A program made the position numbers and the translations under genes. From the NCBI GenBank assembly GCA_964571295.1, contig CAZNAO010000001.1:6289-70288 (forward strand): a DNA stretch of 64,000 nucleotides, given 5' to 3'. This stretch comes from UBA922 sp964571295. GTDB lineage: Bacteria; Patescibacteriota; Patescibacteriia; Magasanikbacterales; UBA922. The notes under the pieces were generated by a model. The model did not search any database and was not told where the DNA came from. It saw nothing but the letters and a program-made list of their open reading frames with translations. Below, in pieces: positions 16,277 through 25,122 of the stretch (position 1 is the stretch's first letter; the number at the start of each line of letters is the position of its first letter).

Positions 16277-17992
16277 ATGTTACCCTTGGACGAACTCAAG
16301 CTTCTCTTGACCAAAAAATTCAAATTAAGCACGGGAGATATTACTACCTACCTTGAAGAAGCGAAGAGTCGAGGAAAGGATCTTGAAACATATCTTATTG
16401 AGAAAAATATACTCAAAGAGGACGTTCTTTACGATACGATTGCCGAGGTTTTTGGTTTTTCCCGAATCACCTTAAAAGGCAAAGATATCCCCCCTGAAGT
16501 CTTACACGAACTACCTGAAGCATTTGCTGAGGCACATACCATTATCGCATTCGAGAAAACCGACCACATTCTTCGTGTTGCGCTTACCGATCCTACTGAC
16601 ATCCAAACTATCGAATTCATCAAGCGCAAGACACGAAAAGACGTGGAGGTGTTTGTTGCAACCTCGCGAGATATCCGTGAAGCGCTTCGGAAATATCGGC
16701 TGGATCTGAAACAGGAGTTGAGTCAACCACTGTCCCATAATGATTCGACTGATCTCAAAAAAGCCGCTGAGGAGCTGCCTATTATCAATATCGTTAAAAC
16801 TATTCTCGAGCATTCAGTATTTGAAAATTCAAGTGATATCCATATTGAACCGACCGAGGGTGACGTAGTCGTTCGATTTAGAATCGACGGCATTCTTCGG
16901 GAGATGATGCATTTACCAAAACCGGTACAAAATGGCATTGTCGCACGCATTAAAATTCTTTCAAACCTGAAGATTGACGAGCACATGATTCCACAAGATG
17001 GACGTTTCAAAATTTCAGTCCAGGGCGAAACATTATCGTTTCGCGTGTCGATCATTCCGGTCTATGACGGCGAAAAGATTGTCATGCGTCTTCTCCACGA
17101 AGGACAAAAACCTCTTACACTCGATGAACTCGGATTTTTACCCGGTATCAAAGAACTGGTGGAGGAGTCGATCGAGAAACCGCACGGCATGGTTCTCGTC
17201 ACTGGTCCGACCGGATCTGGAAAAACAACCACACTCTATTCTCTTCTCGGCATGCTCAATCAGCCAGATGTAAATATCTGCACTATCGAAGACCCGATCG
17301 AGTATCATGTGGGTGGTATTAATCAAAGCCAGATCAATCCTAAAGCCGGATTTACGTTTGCCTCAGGACTTCGCGCATTCCTCAGACAAGACCCAGATAT
17401 TATTATGGTCGGAGAAATTCGTGACAAAGAAACTGCAGAAATTGCGATCCATGCCGCGATGACTGGACACCTCGTACTTTCAACCCTCCACACCAACGAC
17501 GCTCCGACCACGCTTCCACGCTTACTCGACATGGATATTCCACCGTTTTTAGTGGCATTCACTTCAAATATCATTATTGCTCAGCGATTGGTCAGAAAAA
17601 TTTGCCCGAATTGTAAAGAATCCTTCAAATTGAGTGGCAAAGAATTGAAGCAAATTCACACACTTATTGACCGATCTACCATGACCTCGTTATTCAAACA
17701 ATATAAAATTCCGTTTTCCGCAAAAGAAAAAACTTTGGAATCCATGACGTTTTACCGAGGTAAAGGGTGTAAGAAATGCAGTAATTCAGGATATAAAGGT
17801 CGTATTGGTATTTACGAAGTCATGGTAATTGACGAAGGACTCCAAAAAATTATCAATACGAATGCCACAGCGACCGATATCAAAACACACGCACTAAAAC
17901 ACGGTATGATTACCCTCTTTCAGGATGGATTTCTCAAGGCAAAACAAGGAATCACCACGATTGAAGAAATCTTACGCGCAACCAAAGACTAG
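16277..17992 (+). CDS. pilB: Type IV pilus assembly ATPase PilB (GspE/T2SE family)
   Basis: 571 aa from ATG 16277 (MLPLDELKLLLTKKF). Hexameric ATPase that powers pilus extension at the inner membrane. N-terminal MshEN-type domain (residues 1-160), then the ATPase: Walker A GPTGSGKTTTLYS, Asp box IEDPIEYHVGG, Walker B DPDIIMVGEIRD, His box STLHTNDAPTT, and the tetra-Cys zinc site CPNCKES...KGCKKCSNSGYKGR. All catalytic motifs are intact. First gene of pilB-C-M-N-O. Confidence 0.95.
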   Translation: MLPLDELKLLLTKKFKLSTGDITTYLEEAKSRGKDLETYLIEKNILKEDVLYDTIAEVFGFSRITLKGKDIPPEVLHELPEAFAEAHTIIAFEKTDHILRVALTDPTDIQTIEFIKRKTRKDVEVFVATSRDIREALRKYRLDLKQELSQPLSHNDSTDLKKAAEELPIINIVKTILEHSVFENSSDIHIEPTEGDVVVRFRIDGILREMMHLPKPVQNGIVARIKILSNLKIDEHMIPQDGRFKISVQGETLSFRVSIIPVYDGEKIVMRLLHEGQKPLTLDELGFLPGIKELVEESIEKPHGMVLVTGPTGSGKTTTLYSLLGMLNQPDVNICTIEDPIEYHVGGINQSQINPKAGFTFASGLRAFLRQDPDIIMVGEIRDKETAEIAIHAAMTGHLVLSTLHTNDAPTTLPRLLDMDIPPFLVAFTSNIIIAQRLVRKICPNCKESFKLSGKELKQIHTLIDRSTMTSLFKQYKIPFSAKEKTLESMTFYRGKGCKKCSNSGYKGRIGIYEVMVIDEGLQKIINTNATATDIKTHALKHGMITLFQDGFLKAKQGITTIEEILRATKD

Positions 17993-17998
17993 TATAGT

Positions 17999-19120
17999 AT
18001 GGCAGACGCTTATTCATTTGCACAACCTACTTCCCAACCACGAGGCCTCAATGCGTTTATGCTGGAGCACGTTACTCGCGTTCCATTGGTCGATCGTATT
18101 TTTTTTCTTGACCATCTACGTACCATGATTCATGCCGGTCTTTCCCTGGTCGAAGGACTTCATGTCTTGAGCAAAGAAACACAAAACAAAAAATTATTAC
18201 ATATCGTCGGAGACATTACTGCATACGTAGAAAAAGGGAATCAGTTGAGCGATGCCTTGAAACGATATCCTAAAATTTTTCCCGATCTTCAGACTACGAT
18301 GATCGCTTCAGGTGAGATTGCTGGACAACTTGAAGAATCTTTGGAGCAGGTGGTCACACAAATGAAAAAAAGTCATGCTCTGACTTCGAGTATTAAAGGT
18401 GCCATGATTTACCCTGCAGTCGTGGTTTCTGCGATTGTGGTTATTGGTATTCTCATGGTCACACTGGTATTGCCCAAGATCATCTCTCTATTCGATGAAT
18501 TTGACGCTGAACTCCCACTTGCTACGCGCATCCTTATTGCCGTTACCAATTTTCTCTCAAAACCACTCAATTTGATTCTTATTTTTGCAGGAATTCTTGG
18601 TTTAATTACCTTATTTGTCTCCCTGCTTAAATCAAACATCTCGTTCAGGCGATCCGTGCACACGCTTATCCTCAAACTTCCCATTGTTGGTCCTATTTCA
18701 AAAAAAATTAATCTTGCTCGTTTCTCAATCACACTTGCCTCTCTCCTCAAAAGCACCATTCCAATCGTGGATGCACTCCATATTTCTGCACAAACTTGTA
18801 AAAACATGCTTTACCGAGAAGCACTCGAGGCGGCAACACAAACGTTATCAAAAGGAGAGCAACTTTCTGACATTCTTTCGCAAAAACCCGAGCTGTTTCC
18901 TCCCATGGTTACTGAGATGGTCATGGTCGGTGAAAAAACCGGAGAAATCGATCACCTGCTTCAAGAATTATCTTCGTTCTATTCTGATGAAGTTGATAAA
19001 ATTATGAAGAATTTCGCGACTATTATTGAACCTGTCGTAATTATTCTTCTCGGTCTTGGAGTTGCCGGAATTGCAGTTGCAGTCGTCATGCCAATGATGT
19101 CGTTAACCCAAAGTTTCTAA
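17999..19120 (+). CDS. pilC: Type IV pilus inner-membrane platform protein PilC
   Basis: 373 aa, normal for PilC/GspF. Two T2SSF repeats, each with a cytosolic helical bundle and TM segments: MIHAGLSLVEGLHVL, LKRYPKIFPDLQTTMIASGE, TSSIKGAMIYPAVV and the second copy LLKSTIPIVDALHIS, MVGEKTGEIDHLL. Couples PilB motion to pilin insertion. Six nt after pilB. Confidence 0.95.
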   Translation: MADAYSFAQPTSQPRGLNAFMLEHVTRVPLVDRIFFLDHLRTMIHAGLSLVEGLHVLSKETQNKKLLHIVGDITAYVEKGNQLSDALKRYPKIFPDLQTTMIASGEIAGQLEESLEQVVTQMKKSHALTSSIKGAMIYPAVVVSAIVVIGILMVTLVLPKIISLFDEFDAELPLATRILIAVTNFLSKPLNLILIFAGILGLITLFVSLLKSNISFRRSVHTLILKLPIVGPISKKINLARFSITLASLLKSTIPIVDALHISAQTCKNMLYREALEAATQTLSKGEQLSDILSQKPELFPPMVTEMVMVGEKTGEIDHLLQELSSFYSDEVDKIMKNFATIIEPVVIILLGLGVAGIAVAVVMPMMSLTQSF

Positions 19121-19124
19121 TCAC

Positions 19125-20234
19125 ATGCTCATACACTTATTCCCGCACGCATTCGGAATTGATATCGGAGACCGATCTGTAAAACTGGTCCAGCTTAGAA
19201 ATAGTCCCAAACTCAGAACCACAGCATTTGAACCGGTCGCGATGCGTATGTGCCCCCTAGCACCCGGATTGATAGTCAATGGTATTATCGAGCAACCTGA
19301 ACTTGTACGACGAGAAATCGCCAAACTGCTCCACGGGATGCGAAAAGGCGAACGTCCAATCAAAAGTCCCTGGGTAGTTGCCTCGGTTCCGGAAAATCAT
19401 AGTTTTCTTAAACTCATCTCCATACCCGGAATGCAGCTTGAAAATGTGGACACATTTGACCCTGCGCCATATGTTTCAACCTATTTACCGGTTGACGATC
19501 TCGACAGCTACACCCTTGATTGGCACGTAGTGCACCAAGAAGAACCCACGTCAGACGTGCAAGTTTTGGTGGGCGCTATTCCGAAACGTATCGCAGACAG
19601 CTACACGTATCTACTGGAAAGTCTGGGGCTGGGGGTTATGGCACTCGAGATCGAAGAAGTCGCAATTGCGCGATCCATGGTGACCGCACGAAAACAATAC
19701 AATGAGGAAGCACGTGCCATTGTCGACATCGGATCCACACGCACGCAGGTTATCATTTATGATCACGATATTATTCAATTCTCTACCGTACTCCCCTTTT
19801 CTGGGGAGATGCTTACTCGTATAGTCATGGACGCAACCAAGCTCGGAGCAGAACAAGCGGAGCAAGCAAAAAAAGAAGTCGGTCTTGATATTTCAAAAGA
19901 CAAAAAAATTTCAGCTGCACTCCTCAAAGCAGTAAAAGAATTTAGAAAATCTCTGACACACACCCTATCTTCATATTATGGTCATAATACCATATCCGCG
20001 AATCGAATCACTCGAATTGTGCTCTGTGGCGGCGCCGGCAATTTACCACATCTTGACGTATTCCTCGCCGAAGAACTGGGAATTGAATGTGTCCATGGTA
20101 ACGTATGGAAAAATTTGAGTATTGACCCGAAACACGCCCCGGTTGACAACGCAACAGCGCTCTCATACGCAACAGCAATCGGCCTGGCACTCAGAGCCGC
20201 AGACAATCCTTTTAACACGAGAGATACCATTTAG
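19125..20234 (+). CDS. pilM: Type IV pilus assembly protein PilM (actin-like ATPase)
   Basis: 369 aa. Actin-fold signatures: FGIDIGDRSVKLVQL (phosphate 1), AIVDIGSTRTQVIIYDHD (phosphate 2) and VLCGGAGNLPHLDVFLAE (adenosine). Cytoplasmic ring component linking PilB/PilC to PilN. Starts 4 nt after pilC; upstream Met choices are limited. Confidence 0.93.
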   Translation: MLIHLFPHAFGIDIGDRSVKLVQLRNSPKLRTTAFEPVAMRMCPLAPGLIVNGIIEQPELVRREIAKLLHGMRKGERPIKSPWVVASVPENHSFLKLISIPGMQLENVDTFDPAPYVSTYLPVDDLDSYTLDWHVVHQEEPTSDVQVLVGAIPKRIADSYTYLLESLGLGVMALEIEEVAIARSMVTARKQYNEEARAIVDIGSTRTQVIIYDHDIIQFSTVLPFSGEMLTRIVMDATKLGAEQAEQAKKEVGLDISKDKKISAALLKAVKEFRKSLTHTLSSYYGHNTISANRITRIVLCGGAGNLPHLDVFLAEELGIECVHGNVWKNLSIDPKHAPVDNATALSYATAIGLALRAADNPFNTRDTI

Positions 20235-20237
20235 CAT

Positions 20238-20768
20238 ATGATGTTCCCGATTCGCATCAACGTATTGTCCGCATCGAAAAAGAGACATCTTCGACATCTT
20301 ACCTTGTTTACGTACATCAAAAGTGCATGTGCAGTCGTGTTTTCACTTCTTGGTATTCTCGCTGCTCTACTTCTGGTCGTACAAAATTTTTTTATTGATT
20401 ACCAGAACGCACTTTCGTATACTGCATTCGGAGCACCCCCATCACACCATGAAGATACCAAAAAAGTCGATAATGCAAATAAAAATCTCAAGCGTATTGG
20501 TGCGGTACAACAAGGATTTATACTATGGTCACCTCGTATCGATACAATACTTCGTGCATTGCCTCGGGGTGTTACCGTACACTCGGTTTCATTTGACCAT
20601 GAGCTCAATCAATTTTCATTGGCCGGCATTGCTGATACCCGCCAAACCCTAGAAGCAACGGAAGCAGCGCTCACATCACTTTCGATTCTCGAATCAGTGA
20701 CTATTCCACCCGGTGATCTAACCCAGCGCGAACTGATTTCATTTACCGTCGAAGCGGCACTCAAATAG
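20238..20768 (+). CDS. pilN: PilN-like pilus alignment protein
   Basis: 176 aa. Short cytoplasmic N-terminus (MMFPIRINVLSASKKRH, in place of the usual INLLP motif that binds PilM), one TM (VVFSLLGILAALLLVVQNF), then a ferredoxin-like periplasmic domain (GVTVHSVSFDHELNQFSLAG). Gene position between pilM and pilO supports the call more than sequence does. Confidence 0.85.
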   Translation: MMFPIRINVLSASKKRHLRHLTLFTYIKSACAVVFSLLGILAALLLVVQNFFIDYQNALSYTAFGAPPSHHEDTKKVDNANKNLKRIGAVQQGFILWSPRIDTILRALPRGVTVHSVSFDHELNQFSLAGIADTRQTLEATEAALTSLSILESVTIPPGDLTQRELISFTVEAALK

Positions 20769-20776
20769 TATACCCT

Positions 20777-21328
20777 ATGCGATTTACGATCACTCAAAAA
20801 CTTACACTCACGATACTCCTCTTTGTCTCAGCAGGCACGGCTATTGTCCTTCTGCTTATTCTTCCTGCAATGTCTTCAATACAAAAAACCACTGAGTCAA
20901 TGGTGGCTCAGATGGCTTCTGAGGATAAAGAACTGGAAAGACTCAGACTCCTTCGTCGGTCATTGACCGAGATCGACCAGATCGACCAGGATATTTCAAA
21001 GATTGATGCTATTTCGATCAGTCGAGCCGATGAACACGATATTATCGAGCGCCTTGAAACTCTCGCCCAGGAACATGGGGTCGACCAGCAGTTGTCGGTT
21101 TCGTACACTGCCGAGGGAGGATCTCCTGAATTTTCAGGGTATTATCTTTTTCATTTCTCCACACGAGGAACCTTTGCACAGGTACGCTCCTACCTTGCAG
21201 ACCTTGAACAACTTCCATACTACTTCATTATTCCCAAAATCACGGTTGAAAAAAATAATGATTCCGCCTCTACCGATTCGACGGTCCTCATTCAATTCAG
21301 CGCTATCCTTAATAGCACTTCATCATAA
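20777..21328 (+). CDS. pilO: PilO-like pilus alignment protein
   Basis: 183 aa. N-terminal TM (LTLTILLFVSAGTAIVLLLIL), a coiled coil (KELERLRLLRRSLTEIDQID) and a ferredoxin-like domain (YLFHFSTRGTFAQVRSYLADLEQLPYYF), as in PilO. Forms the PilN-PilO heterodimer of the alignment subcomplex. Confidence 0.85.
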   Translation: MRFTITQKLTLTILLFVSAGTAIVLLLILPAMSSIQKTTESMVAQMASEDKELERLRLLRRSLTEIDQIDQDISKIDAISISRADEHDIIERLETLAQEHGVDQQLSVSYTAEGGSPEFSGYYLFHFSTRGTFAQVRSYLADLEQLPYYFIIPKITVEKNNDSASTDSTVLIQFSAILNSTSS

Positions 21329-21332
21329 TCGT

Positions 21333-21713
21333 ATGCGCTTCACTTCCGCCCAATCCGCACGAACCCCCACCTCTCCCGAGTACGCAAATGTGCACATACT
21401 TAAATGGATTAGTGTTCTTGTGGGATGTACCTGTCTCGCAATTGCAGCGTATGCCACATGGAAAATCTACACTCTCTCAAATCGTATTGGAATGAATGAA
21501 ATTTCTCTTGAAGTCGCAAGTCTTTCGAGCCGGGTATCACCGATCAATTTCGGACTACTTGAGGAAGTGCTTACCATTGACAAAGAAAAAAAAACGTTTA
21601 TGCTTCCCCCCATTGACTGGGATATGTTTTACTCGACTTCAACCCCTTCATCCATACTAACCTCGACCCCTTCTTCATCCGTAACATCCAGCTCAACTTC
21701 AACTCCGCTATGA
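21333..21713 (+). CDS. Small single-TM protein in the pilP position
   Basis: 126 aa from ATG 21333 (MRFTSAQSARTPTSPEYA); a longer frame runs inside pilO and is not credible. One TM (WISVLVGCTCLAIAAYATW), then an extracytoplasmic region ending in a Ser/Thr/Pro-rich stretch. Four-nt overlap (ATGA) with the methylase gene. No PilP homology is visible, but position suggests a lineage-specific pilus component. Confidence 0.7.
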   Translation: MRFTSAQSARTPTSPEYANVHILKWISVLVGCTCLAIAAYATWKIYTLSNRIGMNEISLEVASLSSRVSPINFGLLEEVLTIDKEKKTFMLPPIDWDMFYSTSTPSSILTSTPSSSVTSSSTSTPL

Positions 21714-22837
21714 ACACATACGCATTTGAACTCGGACACCAGCCACACATTTCTCAAGCTGAAATTATCTCGGTATTGAAACGACTCTCGATTTCTACCA
21801 CACTCGTATCATCAAACGATACTTTTTGTATCATTGAGACCGAAAACCCGCTAAAGGTGACACAGCTCATGTATATTCTCGGAGGAACTATTCGCATCGC
21901 GCGACGAATTGAATCACAAGGTTCTGAACAAAAGACATTACTTGCACATCTGGAACATACTACTGAGGGAAAAATTCAATTTTCACTTTCCGGAGCCAAT
22001 GCGAAATCACTGGCACTTACTCTTAAAAAAGAATTGCAATCACGCGGACGATCAGTCCGCTACATCGAAGCGAAGAATACTGCAACCGTTATTCATAACA
22101 ATTTGATCGAAAAACAAGGAGATTTGATCAAAATCGGACATGAGTGGTTTGTCACTGAAGCTGTTCAAGATATCGCTGATTTTACTAAAAGAGATTATGA
22201 ACGCCCTCGGACGGATAGCAAAAGTGGTATGCTCCCACCCAAACTCGCACGTATGATGGTCAATCTTGCGGAGGTGCCACTTGATGCGCATATTCTTGAT
22301 CCATTTTGTGGTTCAGGGACGATACTAATTGAAGCTTTGTCGCTTGGCTACTCACAGGTCTCAGGGTCGGATACTTCTGAAAAAGCAGTAGAGGATTCGA
22401 CAGCAAATATCAGCTGGTTTCGAAAAGAACATCCCAAACTAGTAGCACAAACTACGGTACACCTCGCATCTGCGACCGCATTGTCAAAGGTGTTCGCACC
22501 GTCTTCGGTCGATGCGATTGTTTCTGAGCCGTATATGGGCAAACCCCTCCGCGGACATGAGAGTAAGCCCGCACTTGAAGCCCAGGCACAAGAATTGAAG
22601 ACACTGTTCATCGATAGTTTTCAATCAATGAGGAAGATCCTTTCAGATAACGGTATCGTTATTTTTATCATCCCTATTTTCAAACACGACAATGAGTGGA
22701 TTCGCACTCGTGCACATCTCGATATCGAAAAACTCGGGTTTACAATCGTCCCATTTTCTCCCGAACACGATTCGCTTCTCTATTCCCGCGGCGACCAGTT
22801 TGTCGGCCGGGAAATCTGGAAATTCAGGAAAGCTTGA
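21710..22837 (+). CDS. TRM11-like SAM-dependent RNA/DNA methyltransferase
   Basis: 375 aa. N-terminal THUMP-like region (residues 1-140), SAM-binding motif ILDPFCGSGTILIEALSLG, and a catalytic motif SEPYMGKP in place of the usual (N/D)PP(Y/F). Related family members make N2-methylguanosine in tRNA. The altered motif is seen in other divergent UPF0020-like proteins, so substrate is uncertain. Translationally coupled to the pil operon but likely unrelated in function. Confidence 0.8.
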   Translation: MNTYAFELGHQPHISQAEIISVLKRLSISTTLVSSNDTFCIIETENPLKVTQLMYILGGTIRIARRIESQGSEQKTLLAHLEHTTEGKIQFSLSGANAKSLALTLKKELQSRGRSVRYIEAKNTATVIHNNLIEKQGDLIKIGHEWFVTEAVQDIADFTKRDYERPRTDSKSGMLPPKLARMMVNLAEVPLDAHILDPFCGSGTILIEALSLGYSQVSGSDTSEKAVEDSTANISWFRKEHPKLVAQTTVHLASATALSKVFAPSSVDAIVSEPYMGKPLRGHESKPALEAQAQELKTLFIDSFQSMRKILSDNGIVIFIIPIFKHDNEWIRTRAHLDIEKLGFTIVPFSPEHDSLLYSRGDQFVGREIWKFRKA

Positions 22838-22862
22838 CACGCTGCCACGTTTTTGAGATTAA
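22834..22862 (+). promoter_or_regulatory. Possible promoter of orphan gene 22904
   Basis: TTGACA overlaps the methylase stop codon; the best -10 at 17-20 nt spacing (GATTAA or TAATAG) is poor. Confidence 0.4.
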
Positions 22863-22903
22863 TAGACACAGTGTTCGCTCTTTTTCTCAACCCGGAGGAC
22901 CAC

Positions 22904-23299
22904 ATGGATCCCTTACTCTATGTTAAGGACGTCGAACGACGTCTCACGTGTGTGCACTCGAAATACACCCGACTCAAATGGTACTTCCTCATCCTGGTTT
23001 GCTTCGCCCTCGGCGTCGCAGTTGCAGGTGTGGTGCACGTAAGCTTGAACGCGCGACTCAAGGACGAAATCCAGACACGGCCGGTCAGCGGATTCGTGAT
23101 CCGCAAAGACCGCAGTGCGGTGTACTTCATCACCGACGACCACAAGGCGATGTTCTTCACCGGATGTCCCGGTATCCAGAACTATACCTTCCGATACGGT
23201 GAACGGATCGTCGTCTACGGCGACCATGACCACACCTGCCTCAAGTGGCTTGCGCCGGAGAATCCTACCCACCATGACCAGACCTTCTCGAAGCGATAA
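22904..23299 (+). CDS. Orphan membrane-anchored protein (cassette A)
   Basis: 131 aa from ATG 22904, which has GGAGG five nt upstream; the longer frame from 22853 lacks an SD. N-terminal cytoplasmic stretch, one TM (WYFLILVCFALGVAVAGVV), then a small extracytoplasmic domain with two Cys (GCPGIQNYTFRYGERIVVYGD, DHTCLKWL). Unrecognised. Base composition differs from neighbours: 34 of 60 bases are G/C at 23041-23100, against 20 of 60 at 22081-22140 in the methylase. Own SD and own two-tier terminator. Confidence 0.75.
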   Translation: MDPLLYVKDVERRLTCVHSKYTRLKWYFLILVCFALGVAVAGVVHVSLNARLKDEIQTRPVSGFVIRKDRSAVYFITDDHKAMFFTGCPGIQNYTFRYGERIVVYGDHDHTCLKWLAPENPTHHDQTFSKR

Positions 23300-23353
23300 C
23301 GGGCGCTCGAAGCCCTGGTGCATGCCGTCGGTTGACACCACACGAACACCTTT

Positions 23354-23418
23354 ACACCGTCCGCATGCCTTTGCTATTCCGAATACGTTCGGAATAGCAC
23401 AGGAGCCGCGGACGGTGT
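23354..23418 (+). terminator. Two-tier terminator of cassette A
   Basis: Outer stem ACACCGTCCGC/GCGGACGGTGT (23354-23364, 23408-23418) encloses a perfect 11-bp inner stem GCTATTCCGAA/TTCGGAATAGC (23373-23383, 23388-23398). TTTTAG follows. Confidence 0.8.
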
Positions 23419-23423
23419 TTTAG

Positions 23424-23642
23424 TTATTGTAATTCCACTATCTTTCTCTTACTGGTTTTACCTTTTACGATCGTAATTCGCGATTTAGGAATATCAAAAT
23501 ATTCGCTCAAGATTTTGATCAGTTGTTCGTTTGCTTCCCCGTCGATTGGCGAAGCGGTCAGTTTCACCTGATAGTCGATTTCGGAAATCTTAACCACTTC
23601 TTTTTTTGCTGAGCGAGGTTTTACGGTAATATGTATTTTCAT
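23424..23642 (-). CDS. DUF167 (YggU) family protein
   Basis: 72 aa with the family core KPRSAKKEVVKI, VKLTASPIDGEANEQLIKILSEYF and ITIVKGKTSKRKIVEL. Small alpha/beta protein of unknown role, widely conserved. Follows trigger factor with a terminator between, so may depend on read-through. Confidence 0.9.
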   Translation of the reverse strand: MKIHITVKPRSAKKEVVKISEIDYQVKLTASPIDGEANEQLIKILSEYFDIPKSRITIVKGKTSKRKIVELQ

Positions 23643-23659
23643 AGTATCGGTAAGTATAC

Positions 23660-23691
23660 AAAAAACAGATAGCTCTCGCCATCTGTTTTTT
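23660..23691 (-). terminator. Terminator after tig
   Basis: AAAAAACAGAT and ATCTGTTTTTT flank a ten-nt loop; works in either direction. Confidence 0.8.
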
Positions 23692-23698
23692 CTTTCAA

Positions 23699-25000
23699 TT
23701 AATGTTTATGCTCAGGGCGCCCGGTCAAGACTTTTTCTTTCAAAAATTCAATCACCTTACGATTCACCATATAGGTTCTGACTGAATCCTGCACTTCTGC
23801 CTTCGTCAGATTCTCCAGATACTCCGGATGATCCTTATATTCTTTTCGCATTCGCTCAATTTCGGCCTTCAATTCATCTTCTCCGACCGTAAGATTTTCG
23901 TTCTTTGCAATCTGGCGAGAGATGAGCGCTGCCTTTGCACGCTTGGTTGCTTGCTCAGTGAAGTCTTTCTGAATATCTTCTTCGCTTTTCTTCAAGTCCG
24001 CAAGATATTGTTCGATCGATACTCCATTGCGCTCAAGGTCACGCTGCAATTCATAGAACATTTTCTTTCGTTCTGCATCGACCAAGACCTCAGGAATTTC
24101 TTCAAATTTCGATTTGTCGATAAGCGCGTCAAACATTTCGATTTCTGCCACTTCATCCGCTTTGTGGAATGCTTCATGTTCAAGATTGTGCTGGAGAAGT
24201 TCCCGGAGTTTTGCCACACTATCTTGCCCGACCGTTTTTGCAAACTCGTCAGTTATATCAGGAAATTGTCGTTCGTATACCTCCTTTACTTTTACCTTGA
24301 ATGTTCCTTCTTTTCCTGCAAGGGTTTTGTTGTAATAGTCTTTGGGAAACGGAACCGTGAATTCTTTTTCTTCCTCTTTTGACACTCCGACCAAATGATC
24401 ATTGAATCCTGGAATATGCTGATTTTCAGAGAGATACACCTGATAATCTTTTGCTTGTCCGCCTTCGATCGGTACGTTATCGACGAATAGATTCATGTCG
24501 ATCACCACTTTATCTTCTTTGGTAGATTTTCCAGCCTTTACCACTTCTTTCGCCTGCATTTTGGTGAGGTTGGTAATCACGTCATCAATATCAGTCTCAG
24601 TCACCGGTTTTGCCTTATGTTCAACTTTGATTTTGTCGAGTTTCGGAAGAGTTACGGCAGGAAGCAGTGAAACCACGGCTTTGTATACGAGGTCATTGCC
24701 CGGAGCCATTTTTTCCATGTTGATTTTCGGCATGCCGATCGTTTCAAGCCCTTCCTCGGTTACCGCCTTGTAGAAGGTTTCCTGGAGAATACCCTCAAGC
24801 GCTTCATTCATGATATGCATTTCGCCGATCTCACGTTTAACGATATCGTAAGGTGCGTGCCCTTTGCGGAAACCCTTGATCGCCGTGCGATTTGCAATCG
24901 CTTCAGCCGCTTTTTTCAGATGTTTTTCGTATTCAGCGGGAGTGACGGTAATTGTCAACTCCATCTCAGAACCTTTGAGTTTTTTACTAGTATGTTCCAT
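23699..25000 (-). CDS. tig: Trigger factor, ribosome-associated chaperone and peptidyl-prolyl isomerase
   Basis: 433 aa, normal length. Ribosome-binding domain with signature GFRKGHAPYDIVKREIG (residues ~43-59), FKBP-like domain in the middle (KEDKVVIDMNLFVDNVPIEGG, KDYYNKTLAGKEGTFKVKV), C-terminal helical chaperone domain. Binds nascent chains at the tunnel exit. Its own promoter is consensus. Confidence 0.95.
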   Translation of the reverse strand: MEHTSKKLKGSEMELTITVTPAEYEKHLKKAAEAIANRTAIKGFRKGHAPYDIVKREIGEMHIMNEALEGILQETFYKAVTEEGLETIGMPKINMEKMAPGNDLVYKAVVSLLPAVTLPKLDKIKVEHKAKPVTETDIDDVITNLTKMQAKEVVKAGKSTKEDKVVIDMNLFVDNVPIEGGQAKDYQVYLSENQHIPGFNDHLVGVSKEEEKEFTVPFPKDYYNKTLAGKEGTFKVKVKEVYERQFPDITDEFAKTVGQDSVAKLRELLQHNLEHEAFHKADEVAEIEMFDALIDKSKFEEIPEVLVDAERKKMFYELQRDLERNGVSIEQYLADLKKSEEDIQKDFTEQATKRAKAALISRQIAKNENLTVGEDELKAEIERMRKEYKDHPEYLENLTKAEVQDSVRTYMVNRKVIEFLKEKVLTGRPEHKH

Positions 25001-25030
25001 AGAAAAAGTTTAGCCTATAAAAGTCTGCTG

Positions 25031-25059
25031 ATTATAGCGAAAATGGGTGAAATTGTCAA
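25031..25059 (-). promoter_or_regulatory. tig promoter
   Basis: TTGACA, 17 nt, TATAAT on the minus strand: the closest match to the sigma-70 consensus in the window. Confidence 0.88.
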
Positions 25060-25122
25060 AGGTAAAAAATCCCTATAAAAAAACAATTGACCCTGCTATA
25101 CTACCCCCAACCTATTACTTCT

